The notes below the pieces were generated by a model that worked only from the letters and a program-made list of their open reading frames with translations, searched no databases and had not been told where the DNA came from. Below are positions 39,317 to 48,809 of a stretch of DNA of 64,000 bases, one piece after another (positions within the stretch are counted from its first letter, which is position 1; each line of letters starts with the position of its first letter). The translations under genes and the position numbers were made by a program. This stretch comes from Paenibacillus mucilaginosus 3016 (GTDB taxonomy: Bacteria; Bacillota; Bacilli; Paenibacillales; NBRC-103111): NCBI RefSeq assembly GCF_000250655.1, contig NC_016935.1, forward strand, positions 4,978,001 to 5,042,000. The letters run 5' to 3'.

Positions 39317-40210
39317 TTGGAACTGCTGCAGCTTCAGTACTTTCGCACGGTTGCCCGGATGGAGCATATGACGAAGGCGGCACAGGAGCTGCGGATTGCG
39401 CAGCCTGCCCTGTCCAAGACGATCGCACGGCTGGAGAAGGATGTGGGGGTGCCCCTGTTTGACCGCGACGGCAGGCAGATTCGGCTGAATACGTATGGAC
39501 GGACCTTTTTGGACAAAGTGGAGGCGGCGCTCACCCTGCTGGAAGAGGGACAAAGAGAGGTAGCGGACCTTGCGGGGTTGGAGCATGGAAGCATTCATTT
39601 GGCGGCTTCGACCCTGGAACGCCTCTCGGAACCCTTAAGCGGCTTCCTTTCGCTTCACCCGAAGGTTAGTCTGCGGATCACACAAGCCGCCATGGTCGAG
39701 ATGGCCCACCAGATGGAGGCCGGCGAACTGGATCTCTGCTTTACCCCTTTACCCATGGATGGGCCCGATTGGGGCAGCGTATCGGTCCTGAAGGAAGAGG
39801 TTTACCTTGCCGTCCCTCCCGGACACCGGTTAGCCGGCCGGAAGAGCGTACGCTTGAGTGAGGCGGCGGAGGAGCCCTTTATCGGGTACAAAGAGGGCTA
39901 TCATTTTCAGAAAATGAATGACGGGTTCTTCCGTGCGGCGGGGTTCATGCCCCATTTCGTCTGCCGGGTAGACGAACCGGCGGCGATTGCCAAGCTGGTC
40001 GGATCGGGTCTGGGCGTCGCCCTGACAGGCGGCTGCGGAGGGCCGAACGTCCCCATTCATCTGCTGTCCATCGACGATCCGGTCTGCCGGCGCGAGTTTC
40101 AACTCGTGTGGCATAATAAACGGTACCTTTCCATGGCGGCCCGCAAGTTCCGGGATTATATGGTGGAGTACTTTGCCGCCGAAGAAGCTCATCTTGGCCC
40201 AAGATCATGA
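39317..40210 (+). CDS. LysR-family transcriptional regulator
   Basis: A 297-residue regulator. The N-terminal helix-turn-helix is MTKAAQELRIAQPALSKTIARLEKDVGVPLFDR (residues 18-50), then a periplasmic-binding-like effector domain. The start is TTG 39317, nine bases after GAGGAGG; the nearby ATG at 39312 is out of frame. It is divergent from the efflux pump over about 200 AT-rich bases, so regulation of pump and reductase genes is likely. Confidence 0.9.
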   Translation: MELLQLQYFRTVARMEHMTKAAQELRIAQPALSKTIARLEKDVGVPLFDRDGRQIRLNTYGRTFLDKVEAALTLLEEGQREVADLAGLEHGSIHLAASTLERLSEPLSGFLSLHPKVSLRITQAAMVEMAHQMEAGELDLCFTPLPMDGPDWGSVSVLKEEVYLAVPPGHRLAGRKSVRLSEAAEEPFIGYKEGYHFQKMNDGFFRAAGFMPHFVCRVDEPAAIAKLVGSGLGVALTGGCGGPNVPIHLLSIDDPVCRREFQLVWHNKRYLSMAARKFRDYMVEYFAAEEAHLGPRS

Positions 40211-40223
40211 TTTATGGCATGAA

Positions 40224-40258
40224 AAAACACAGCCAACCTCATCCGTTGGCCGTGTTTG
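40224..40258 (+). terminator. Stem-loop after the LysR gene
   Basis: AACACAGCCAAC pairs with GTTGGCCGTGTT with one mismatch; T-rich sequence follows. Confidence 0.55.
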
Positions 40259-40337
40259 TGCTTGTACCCTGGAGTGTGTTCGTCCCGTGTTCGCTCCCCT
40301 GCCGCAATACACGCGGAGGAGTTCTGGCGGATAGCCG

Positions 40338-41297
40338 TCATGGCGTCTCGAACAAGACGCGCCCCGTCCGGCTCAGATCATACCCCTGAATCGGGCGCAG
40401 CTCGCTGTGAAAGGCTTCGGATTGAAGCACCCCTTTGACCTGCTCGATCCACGCCAGGTTCTCCGGCTTTTTGACCATCACCAGGTCCACTCTCTCCTGC
40501 ACGAGCGGGATGAACTCCACTCCGCCGACCAGGTAAGCGGCCTTCTCGGTGCCGACCCCAAAATCCGCTTCGCCGGTCGCCACTTTGCCGGCCACCCCCA
40601 TATGATTGGACTCCTCCTGCGCATATCCCTGCAGCAGCCGTGCCGTGATGCCGTGCAGCCGGAGCTGCTCATCCAGCAGTACGCGGGCCCCGGAGCCCTT
40701 CTCCCGGTTGATCATCCGCAGCCCCGGCTTCGCCAGGTCCGCCCAGCCGCCGATCCCGTGCGGATTCCCCTGCCTGACATACAATCCGGCCATGCGCGAG
40801 ACGAGGTTGACCACCACATACTCGAAGCCGGTGAGCAGCCGGCGGATGTAGGGCAGATTGTATTCGCCGGTATCCCCGTCGAGCAGATGCGTACTGACGA
40901 TATCCGTTTCGCCCCGGTACAGGGCGATGAGGCTGTCCATGCTTCCCACGTAGGCGCGCAGCGGCCGGTAGCCCCCGACCTTTCGTTCCATATGCCCCGC
41001 GAGAATATCCAGGCTGACATCCTGCCCGGTAATGACAAGGGTATCTTTAACCGTACGGTTCAGTTGGCTCGGTGCCGCCGAGTGCGGAGCCGCTGCGGGA
41101 ACCTCCTTGGCCGGCAGAGGCTGGCCGCCTTTGGCACGGGCTTTGTAGGCCTCCAGGTCCGAGGCGTCGACGCGCATCTGCTTGCCGACCCGGTATGCCG
41201 GCAGCTCGCCCTTTTTGATGAGATCGTATACCGTTAATTTTGAAACTTTAAGCAGCTTGGCGATTTCTTCCGTCGTATAGGATATGTCGATGCTCAT
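40338..41297 (-). CDS. Excisionase-type HTH fused to molybdate-binding-like domain; modAB regulator
   Basis: A 319-residue one-component regulator. Residues 6-55 are an excisionase/MerR-type helix-turn-helix (YTTEEIAKLLKVSKLTVYDL, GELPAYRVGKQMRVDASDLEAY). Residues 80-315 form a PBP-like domain, the same fold as ModA-type binding proteins (GETDIVSTHLLD, INREKGSGAR, GEADFGVGTEKAA). It is divergent from modA over 170 bases. The usual ModE is absent, so this protein is the best candidate molybdate sensor. Ligand identity is inferred from context. Confidence 0.85.
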   Translation of the reverse strand: MSIDISYTTEEIAKLLKVSKLTVYDLIKKGELPAYRVGKQMRVDASDLEAYKARAKGGQPLPAKEVPAAAPHSAAPSQLNRTVKDTLVITGQDVSLDILAGHMERKVGGYRPLRAYVGSMDSLIALYRGETDIVSTHLLDGDTGEYNLPYIRRLLTGFEYVVVNLVSRMAGLYVRQGNPHGIGGWADLAKPGLRMINREKGSGARVLLDEQLRLHGITARLLQGYAQEESNHMGVAGKVATGEADFGVGTEKAAYLVGGVEFIPLVQERVDLVMVKKPENLAWIEQVKGVLQSEAFHSELRPIQGYDLSRTGRVLFETP

Positions 41298-41467
41298 GCT
41301 TGTCCTCCATCAGGCTTGCTCCGTCCCTTCTTCTCCTCATCATAAGCTTCGAGCAGGTTGATTTCAATTCTACTTTACGGAGTTTTTCATCTTATATATA
41401 ATTACTCATAACCAAACCATACTAATTATAACGAAACAGAGAGAAAAGAGGATTCGGAGGAGAACCC

Positions 41468-42307
41468 ATGCGGTTATTTCATCGATTTAGTGCTGTTTTG
41501 TTAGGTGCAGCCGCAGCTTCGTTGATCTTCACGGGATGCGGAGCATCCAAGAGTCCAGGCTCGGAAGGCGCCTCGCCGGCACCGGCAGATCAGGCGTCCG
41601 TACCGGCGGCCCAAGTCGAGCTGACGGTATCGGCGGCGGCCAGCTTAACCGACGCGCTCAAGGAGATCCAGAAGCACTACGAAGCGAAGAACGGACAGGT
41701 CAAGCTGAAGTTCAACTTCGGTGCCTCCGGCGCACTGCAGCAGCAGATTGAACAGGGCGCACCGGCGGATCTTTATTTGTCTGCGTCGGCCGAGAATATG
41801 AAAGCGCTGGTTGACAAGCTGTACATCGACGCTTCGCAGCAGACGCCCCTGCTCCGGAATGAGCTGGTGGTCGTCGTACCGGCGGACAGCACAGCCGGCT
41901 TAACCAAGCCGGAAGATTTGCGCGGGGATGCCGTCCGGCATGTGGCGGTGGGCGAACCGCAGACCGTCCCCGCCGGAGGCTATGCCAAGGAGGCGCTGAC
42001 GAAGCTGGCGCTGTGGGACACGCTGCAGCCGAAGATCGTGCAGGCCAAGGATGTGCGTCAGGTGCTCACCTATGTCGAATCCGGGAATGCCGAGGCCGGC
42101 TTCGTATACAAGACGGATGCCCTCACCTCCGGCAAAATAAAGCTCGCCTTCACGGTGGACCCTGGGACGTATACGCCGATTGAATATCCCGCTGGCATCG
42201 TCAAGACCACGAAGCACGGGGAGGAAGCCGGCGATTTCTTCACCTATCTCCAAAGCAAGGAAGCCCAGGACGTGTTCGTCCGATACGGCTTCTCGATTCC
42301 GGAGTAA
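41468..42307 (+). CDS. modA: Molybdate ABC transporter substrate-binding lipoprotein
   Basis: A 279-residue lipoprotein with lipobox IFTGC (Cys24) and a Ser/Pro/Ala linker. TVSAAASLTDAL begins the mature domain; NFGASGALQQQIEQGAPADLYLSA holds the Ser residues that hold the oxyanion, and ELVVVVPAD follows. These are ModA signatures. GGAGGAGAACCC precedes the ATG. The modB gene follows two bases later. Confidence 0.92.
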   Translation: MRLFHRFSAVLLGAAAASLIFTGCGASKSPGSEGASPAPADQASVPAAQVELTVSAAASLTDALKEIQKHYEAKNGQVKLKFNFGASGALQQQIEQGAPADLYLSASAENMKALVDKLYIDASQQTPLLRNELVVVVPADSTAGLTKPEDLRGDAVRHVAVGEPQTVPAGGYAKEALTKLALWDTLQPKIVQAKDVRQVLTYVESGNAEAGFVYKTDALTSGKIKLAFTVDPGTYTPIEYPAGIVKTTKHGEEAGDFFTYLQSKEAQDVFVRYGFSIPE

Positions 42308-42309
42308 GG

Positions 42310-42984
42310 ATGGAGCTCACGAACTGGACCGAGTTCACCGCCCCCATCCTGCTCTCCCTCAAGGTGTCCGTTGTCGCCAGCGTCTTCGTGCTGCTGCTGG
42401 GCGGAGGGGCCGCGTGGGTTATGGCCCGGAGAAGCTTCCCGGGCAAAACCTGGGTGGAGACCGCCATCCTTCTCCCCCTTGTGCTGCCTCCGACCGTGGT
42501 CGGCTTTCTCCTGCTGATGCTGCTCGGCAAAAAAAGCTGGATCGGACAGCTCTCGGAGCTCTTGTTCCACCGGCCGATCATTTTCACCTGGTCGGCTGCC
42601 GTCATCGCTTCGATCGTGGTGGCATTCCCTTTGGTGTATCAAGCGATGAAAACCGGATTCAGCGCCGTCAACCGGGATCTCGAAGATGCCGCCAGATCCA
42701 CCGGCGCGAGTGAATGGCAGGTGCTGCGGCATATCACCCTGCCTCTTGCCTGGCGTTCCGTCGTTTCGGCCTACATTCTCGGGTTTGCGCGGGGCTTGGG
42801 CGAATTCGGCGCCACCCTGATGATCGCCGGCAACATTCCCGGCCAGACCCAAACCCTGCCTACCGCGATCTATATCGCCGTGGAAGCAGGCAGCCACACC
42901 CTCGCGTGGTATTGGGCCGCATGTATCATCGCCATTTCATTCGTGATGCTGCTGCTCGCTAACCGGCGGAGCACGGAGAAGTGA
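42310..42984 (+). CDS. modB: Molybdate ABC transporter permease
   Basis: A 224-residue permease with five to six helices. EDAARSTGASEWQVLRHITLPL near residue 120 is the EAA loop that contacts the ATPase, and FARGLGEFGATLMIAGNIPGQTQTLP is the ModB signature. No modC ATPase gene follows; the importer must borrow an ATPase from elsewhere in the genome, or modC was lost here. Confidence 0.93.
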   Translation: MELTNWTEFTAPILLSLKVSVVASVFVLLLGGGAAWVMARRSFPGKTWVETAILLPLVLPPTVVGFLLLMLLGKKSWIGQLSELLFHRPIIFTWSAAVIASIVVAFPLVYQAMKTGFSAVNRDLEDAARSTGASEWQVLRHITLPLAWRSVVSAYILGFARGLGEFGATLMIAGNIPGQTQTLPTAIYIAVEAGSHTLAWYWAACIIAISFVMLLLANRRSTEK

Positions 42985-43035
42985 TGAAGGGGCTTCACCG
43001 GGCAATACAACAACCAATCCAATATAAAGCGGTGA

Positions 43036-43245
43036 TCTGTTATAACGGCGTTCATAAATGCGCTGCTTGTCTTATGGGTATTCGGCGGGATTGTTTTATC
43101 GCTTCTCATCCGGGCTTTTTATGGAAAAACCCTTGGGGCGGTTTCTTTGGTTATTGTTACCTTGGTCTATGGTCTGGCCTCGGAGTGGAACGGCGGGGAT
43201 TTGAACCGGGCTTTGGGGAAGGCAATTGGACTCATTCTAAAGTGA
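43036..43245 (+). pseudogene. Small two-helix membrane protein frame without a standard start
   Basis: An open frame of 69 codons after a TGA at 43033-43035 translates to INALLVLWVFGGIVLSLLIRAFYGK, then TLGAVSLVIVTLVYGLASEW, then GGDLNRALGKAIGLILK: two good membrane helices and an amphipathic tail. There is no ATG, GTG or TTG before the first helix and no ribosome site. It may be a decayed gene, a gene with a lost base near its start, or one with a rare start (ATA 43042 or CTG 43062). I do not recognise the family. Confidence 0.4.
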
Positions 43246-43332
43246 ATAAAAAACATGACATTTGTCACTCCAATAATTCATCGAAATGCGATATATTAAT
43301 GGAATTATATAGTAAAGGAGGATAATAAAGTT

Positions 43333-43434
43333 TTGGGCAGGAAGAAAGCGAAGTCTTACATCATTAGTGCGGTAGTCGGATTTGTATTGGTTCTTGGGTT
43401 TGTGTACCTCTATGCAACCAAATTAAGCTTCTAG
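43333..43434 (+). CDS. Single-helix membrane peptide, 33 residues
   Basis: A strong ribosome site AAAGGAGG (43314-43321) lies 11 bases before TTG 43333. The peptide begins GRKKAKSYI and continues with a 20-residue hydrophobic helix SAVVGFVLVLGFVYLYATK, then stops. A terminator follows immediately. Basic N-terminus plus one helix fits a small membrane regulator or toxin-like peptide. I know no family. An antisense RNA partner is not obvious. Confidence 0.6.
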   Translation: MGRKKAKSYIISAVVGFVLVLGFVYLYATKLSF

Positions 43435-43441
43435 TCAGCCG

Positions 43442-43474
43442 AAAAAGCGGAGCCGCAAGGTCTCCGCTTTTTTC
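43442..43474. terminator. Terminator after the 33-residue peptide gene
   Basis: AAAAGCGGAG pairs with CTCCGCTTTT with Ts behind and As before, so it also serves the convergent kinase-like gene. Confidence 0.85.
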
Positions 43475-43489
43475 AGTACATGCCTCTGC

Positions 43490-44365
43490 TTACTCCCGGA
43501 AGCTCTCCTCCGCCCCCTTGTAAGCATTCAACCTCACTCGGATCTCGTGAACAAGCAGGCCTTTCTCTTCGTCCGATATGGCGTCAGCCGTCAATTTGCG
43601 TGCCGCCATAGGAAGCAACCATGGGTCGACCTCTTCGGCCGTCACACCGGATAACCTGGTGTACTCCTCCATGAACGCGTCGATCATCATCTCCCGGATG
43701 GAGTGAAAGCGGCCGATGATCCGGTCCCCCAAATGAGAAGGCAGGACAGCGTACCTGACCATAAGGATATATTCCGCCAGATCCGCCTCCGGATTCCCGG
43801 CCGATGCATTCATCCAGTCGATGAGGAGCCCTTCGTCATGCCGCACAAAAATATTCCCGGGATTCGGATCCCCATGACACACCCGCTGCTTGACGGGCAG
43901 GTCATCGAGTATCGCACATATTTGCTTTTTCTCTGGAGCAGTCAAGCTCTCCACTCCAAGAAGAGCCCCCTTGATGCTCTCTCTCTGGGAGGGCAGAGCC
44001 TCAGCAGATTGACTGTGAAGCGCATTCAGAATGCGGGCCGTCATGCGCACATCGTCATAAATCGGACTGTCCTCCGAGACTTCCGGCTGGTCCAACCCCC
44101 GGAGGAACCGCTGCATCAGCGTCTCCCCCTGGATCTGTTCCACCACAATGCCCGGACGTCCATCGACAACCCGCAAGTCAAAAGGCTGCGGCACAGGCAG
44201 CCCAAGCTCCCACGCCGTCCGGTGATTCCGGTACTCGTTTCTCATGGCATCCATACTTGTATTGGATTTGGCCAGTTTGATGATTTTCGCTGGTTGCTCC
44301 GTCCCATACTCATATACCTCTGAGCAGCCGCCCTCACCGATTTTCCTGCCCAGCTTAGTCTCCAT
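43490..44365 (-). CDS. Aminoglycoside phosphotransferase-family (APH) kinase
   Basis: A 291-residue protein kinase-like fold. The N-terminal glycine loop IGEGGCSEVY and the Lys in PAKIIKL begin it, the catalytic loop CHGDPNPGNIF near residue 163 and the metal motif LLIDWMNASAGNPEADLAEY near 180 complete the APH active site. Such stand-alone APH proteins phosphorylate small molecules (antibiotics, sugars, choline). The substrate is unknown. AAGGAGGTCCACGG precedes the start. Confidence 0.85.
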   Translation of the reverse strand: METKLGRKIGEGGCSEVYEYGTEQPAKIIKLAKSNTSMDAMRNEYRNHRTAWELGLPVPQPFDLRVVDGRPGIVVEQIQGETLMQRFLRGLDQPEVSEDSPIYDDVRMTARILNALHSQSAEALPSQRESIKGALLGVESLTAPEKKQICAILDDLPVKQRVCHGDPNPGNIFVRHDEGLLIDWMNASAGNPEADLAEYILMVRYAVLPSHLGDRIIGRFHSIREMMIDAFMEEYTRLSGVTAEEVDPWLLPMAARKLTADAISDEEKGLLVHEIRVRLNAYKGAEESFRE

Positions 44366-44476
44366 CCGTGGACCTCCTTAGCTTGAGAGACAACCTTTTC
44401 TCCCGCCATTATACCAGAGCTCCACATTCCCTTTCTTTTGTTTTTTGATTGCCAGAAACTAAACATGCAGCTGTTG

Positions 44477-47457
44477 TTAAGGGGTATAAAAATCAGAAAG
44501 CTGAACACTGGTCAGCGGGTATCCCGGTTTATCCTCAAATTCCATGACATAGGCTTTCAAGGTTTCATTCGCAGCAAGTGTCAAGTCCGTCGTGAACGTT
44601 ACCGTCTGCGTGCCTTCAATCGTATTATCAATTTGCTCGTTGGCATAGGCCGTGCCTTTTAGTACGCCGCCAGCCGTATATACCTCTACAATCCCCCTAC
44701 CATAGGTAGTAAGATCACCCTGTTTGGTCACAGACATAGATCCTATGTTTCCATTCGGGTCTACAGCCACATGATTGATCACTAACGGATAAGCAGCTGG
44801 AGTTACATGCGGCTGAGGGTAAGCACTGTTCGGTGCAGGTCCTAAGCTTGTAATCGAAGCAGGTACGGTATATGGGGTTTCAGCTCTTGTCCCTTTCAAT
44901 ACTTCAGCTAATACTTTGGCCTGGGGGGCTTCCGGATCTGCATTCACGATCGCTTTGGCACCGTCAAAGAACATGCGGGCAAAATGGTCCACACCGGCAT
45001 CATTCGGATGAGTGCCGTCTACACTCCCGCCTTGCACTGCCCTGAAATAGTAATCCGTACTCGCTGCCGTGAACCCCAAATCTTCGCAAAGCTGGGAATA
45101 CCACGCAAGGGAAGGGGCATTTAGATCCACAAAGGCAATATCCGCCGCCCCCCTGCCACTTTTTCTTGGACATATTGTTTACCCATCGCAGAAAACCCAT
45201 CTAAAGTAGATGTCCATGTGTTTGCTGCTGCATCATATTGATAAGCCCTGTGCCGATCGATGGGACCCACAATAATGAACTTAGCACCCTTGCTGTGAAC
45301 AAAATCATAATAATAGTAAATCCCGTTATAGTAGCCTGTCGGACCATCCGTTTTATGATTATGTCCAAACTCGAAGAAGACAACGTCGCCGGGCTGAATA
45401 CGTTCTTTAAACTGATCAAAATGTTTCATACTGGTGTAGGTATTCAATCCGCTTTCCGCATGATTGGAGACCGCAATATGGGGACCCGCATATTTGGACA
45501 GTGCCTGCCCGACACCCGAATAGTTTTGAAGCCTGAAGTAAGGCAGTGATGCCAATTGATCATTCACTGTGGAGTCACCCAGAACCCAAAGCGTTCTGCC
45601 TTGTTCGATCTGTTCAATTTTTGCAGAAGATAGGGCTGCATTCTCCCCGCTTACTGCAATATTGAGCATCGTATCCACATAGGTCCCGGTTACTTTAGAA
45701 TAAACGTTTTGAACATTTACACTAAATTCATAGCTCAAGCTGGTACCCGCAGGAATGACCTTTTCTGTCAAATGAAAATGTCTTTTCTCTGAAAACAAAT
45801 TCACCTTGGCATCCTTGCTCGGATCAGCGCCGGTTAGAGTCACCTTTACTTTGTAATAGGTATTGGGGGTTACCTTCACCGCAAAACGAATGGGCATCCC
45901 CGGATCGGTTACAGCGACAGCATCATCATCCGCCGTTTCCGGTACAGGCTTTGCAACCTCCCGAAGCTTGATCTCCTGCCCTTCCTGCATGACAAATCCA
46001 TCACTTCGATCATCCTCTTGGTAGCCATTCGGACCTAACCCCAGAAAACCGTACCCTCTCTCCGGTGTATATGCCCTATCGGCCGTGACACCTGTGTATC
46101 CTCCCTCCACACTCTTGGCAGGTCCAAAGTCGAACTTCCAGCTCTGGAGTTTGCTGCTGTTTTGATCGGCAAGGTAGCCGAGTCCTTCTTTGTAAAGCTG
46201 ACTCGTCGTTACCGGACGCATAAAGGTAACATCCGGTAAGCTGCCGTCTGCTTTTCGGGGTGCAGATAATTGGGCAATATCCAGACTTACAAAATCTTTA
46301 TCTGTGATGTGAAGGCCGCCATTGATGGTCCAAGAGTTATGGCTTACCTTTTCCGGCGGATGATTATCATTCATGATCGGTGTCCCCATATAGGCGATGT
46401 TATGATGCAGCACTTCTCTGTAACCGGGAATGTCGACATCCTCCGTTGGGCTGACACGCTCCAGCATATTGAAGTTAGCCGTACCATTATGATAGGCCGT
46501 GTTACTCATCCAGTTAGCGGATTGACCCGGCTGATGGTTGGCATAAAAGCCATTCGCTCCGTTATTGGCAGCCAAGGAATAGGTGACGGTATGAACCGGC
46601 ACCGGGTCCGGAATTCCCGATGTTCTATGACCATATCCGCCGACTTTGAACCCATTTTTATCGCCTATCCCATCCTGATTCCCCTTATGATTGAAAGCCC
46701 AGGAATGGTCATAAGTTACCGGCGCACTGGAACTGATACTGTCGAATCCGTCATCGCTGTTATTCCATGCACGGGAGTTAATGAACGAAACCGGTCCTGC
46801 ATGAGCGCCAAAACCATCTGTATTTCCCGCTGATACGGCCGTGGGTCCGATGTTGTTATAGGAATCACAATTAAGGACAATTCCTGTGCCTCTTGTTGTG
46901 AAGTAAAAGCCATTGGCTTCATTATCATGAGCTGCTACATGCTCGAAATCGGCCTGTCCGATCACTCTAAACACTTCGGATTGCTTTTGGCTGCCTACTT
47001 TCACCCCGATGGCATCAAATCCTTTAAATTTGATACCGGTTACTTGATCCGCCACACGAAAAGCAGCCACACGTAAATTCGTAGGCACATGCTGGAAATC
47101 AAATACCGGTCTCTCGTCTCCCGGATAAGCCTCATAGGTGATCCCGCTCTTCGTAATGTCATGCACATAATTATAATTGCTGTCGGTGGCGGCAATTTGG
47201 AAATCATCGTACACTCCTCCGCGAATATATACGGTATCTCCGGAGGATGCTGCTGATTGCGCTTTCATAATGCTTTTGAAAGGCGCACTTTTCGTACCCG
47301 GATTCGTATCACTGCCGGTTGGGGAGATGAAATAATCTGCAGCGAATGCAGAGGTGGACATCACCAAGAATGCGGCTATGCCCGTGATTGCAGCAGCACC
47401 ATATTTAAAAAGCGGACTGGCAGCAGCGAACCTGGACGACATGGATTGCTCCATCAT
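44477..47457 (-). pseudogene. Pectate lyase (PL9-like) - rhamnogalacturonan acetylesterase (CE12) fusion, frameshifted
   Basis: An exported enzyme of about 993 residues in two frames. After a signal peptide (ending STSAFAADYF), residues to about 400 form a right-handed beta-helix of the PL9 type (ISPTGSDTNPGTKSAPFKSI, VYIRGGVYDDFQI). A linker domain follows, then a CE12 SGNH esterase with LWVLGDSTVND (catalytic Ser), EFGHNHKTDGP and, in the second frame, DGTHPNDAGVDHFA (Asp and His). The frame breaks in a run of six Cs (45150-45155); one added base joins QEKVAGG to ADIAFVDLNAPS. The start is ATG 47457 after GGGAGG. The last domain (after THPND) is a small beta module. A sequencing error, phase variation or real decay are all possible. 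Confidence 0.8.
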
Positions 47458-47884
47458 TTTTTCCTCCCATTTCATACTGTAATTTGCAACGCATAGAGGT
47501 AACTTCAAGGAAACTGGCGCCTTCTTTGCCAGTGACGATAAGTACGATCACCTCCCTTGGTATAGACCGGCGGCAGCCGATATCACACCCTTTCGCTTCG
47601 AGCGAACCGGACTGAACCAGACTGAATCGGACGGAAGAATGCCTTCCGGGTTAAGGGGAATCACCACCGTCCACCTGTCGAACTTCTCTCCCGGCCGCCC
47701 GACGCTCTAAGCATAGTTTGGAATCCAATTCCCAGCAATGGGACTTTCTTGGAACGGCAGAACACGAAGTAGCACTTTTATGGTTCTGCAGTACTTTCTG
47801 GTCGTGGATACCAGTGAGGCGATTTGGGCACATGAAATCGTCGCCTTCGATCTTCCCTGAGGCAGGCTTCCCCTCGCATGCAAA

Positions 47885-47926
47885 GAAAGGCCCGGACGGA
47901 ACCACCGGTCCGTCCGGGCCTTTCTA
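47885..47926. terminator. Terminator after the FGE-like gene
   Basis: AAAGGCCCGGACGG pairs with CCGTCCGGGCCTTT across a short loop. Between 47509 and 47884 I see no gene, only promoter-like sequence for the leftward fusion gene and a CTGGC/GCCAG hairpin near 47510-47532. Confidence 0.85.
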
Positions 47927-48723
47927 TTAATCGATCTCCATGACAACCCGAAAACCTATGCCGGGTGTTTTGGCGTCAGCTCCGGCAGCGTTGCGATAGG
48001 CGGAGCGAACCATTGTATAATCGTCTCCCCAAGCCCCCCCGCGCAGGACACGTGACTCACCTGATTTTGGACCCTGCGGGTCAGCGGCATCCCCTTGGGG
48101 ATAGGGGGCTGCATACCAATCACGACACCACTCCTGGACATTTCCGTACATATCGTGAAGTCCCCAAGCATTCGGCTTTTTCTGACCTGCCGGATGAGTC
48201 GCACCACCTGAATTGTCCCCGAACCAAGCATATTCACCCAGCAGAGATTCATTGTCACCGAAGTCCCATGCAGTGCTCGTACCTGCACGCGCGGCATATT
48301 CCCATTGGGCTTCCGTTGGCAGGGTAAACTTACGACCGGTCTTTTCTTGAAGTTTTACAATGAACCTTTGAGCCTCATCCCAGCTGACACTGTCTACGGG
48401 TGCTTGATCCCCTTTGAATGTACTCGGATTGTTCCCCATGAGTTCTGCCATTGTTCCTGGGTCACCTCATAGGTTCCCATATAAAACGGTTTTGTGATCG
48501 TGACTCGGTGTTCCGGAGCTTCGTCCCCCACTCCTGTATGCAAGGAAGACCCCATGGTGAATGATCCCGGATGGATCAAAACAAACTCCATGGTAACGCC
48601 GTGCCCGATATCCATGCTTTCCGTTTGGGATTTAGCAGATATGGAAGGATACAAGTACATCAGACCGACAGAAGCGATACCTAAGATGACCAGACATAGA
48701 AGTAGAAAAGACTTCATTTTCAT
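47927..48723 (-). pseudogene. Formylglycine-generating-enzyme-like (SUMF1) lipobox-free membrane protein, frameshifted
   Basis: One N-terminal membrane helix (FLLLCLVILGIASVGLMYLY) anchors an extracytoplasmic FGE-sulfatase domain: FVLIHPGSFTMGS, DEAPEHRVTITKPFYMGTYEVTQEQW in the first frame and SVSWDEAQRFI, LPTEAQWEYAARAG, GNVQEWCRDW, SRVLRGGAWGDD, GFRVV in the second. Near 48445 one base is missing; adding one G makes QWQ read on into ELMGNNPSTFKGD. AAAGGAGTGCC precedes the start. No sulfatase is near. Such domains also occur as binding or C-type-lectin-like folds, so enzyme activity is not certain. Confidence 0.75.
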
Positions 48724-48809
48724 CGTATTGGCACTCCTTTCGCAGCGCCGGGCTGCCGCCGATCGTCCCTGCTTGTTCGAATGGGCCGCTGTCTACCGCG
48801 GGCGCAGTC

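Noticed and set aside
42981-43325. 114-codon frame after modB
   Set aside because: Cys/Trp-rich, no family look, and it is out of frame with a convincing small membrane protein in the same DNA.
47509-47926. Remnant of an insertion sequence between the fusion gene and the FGE-like gene
   Set aside because: No transposase motif, no terminal repeats; only a terminator and promoter-like sequence.
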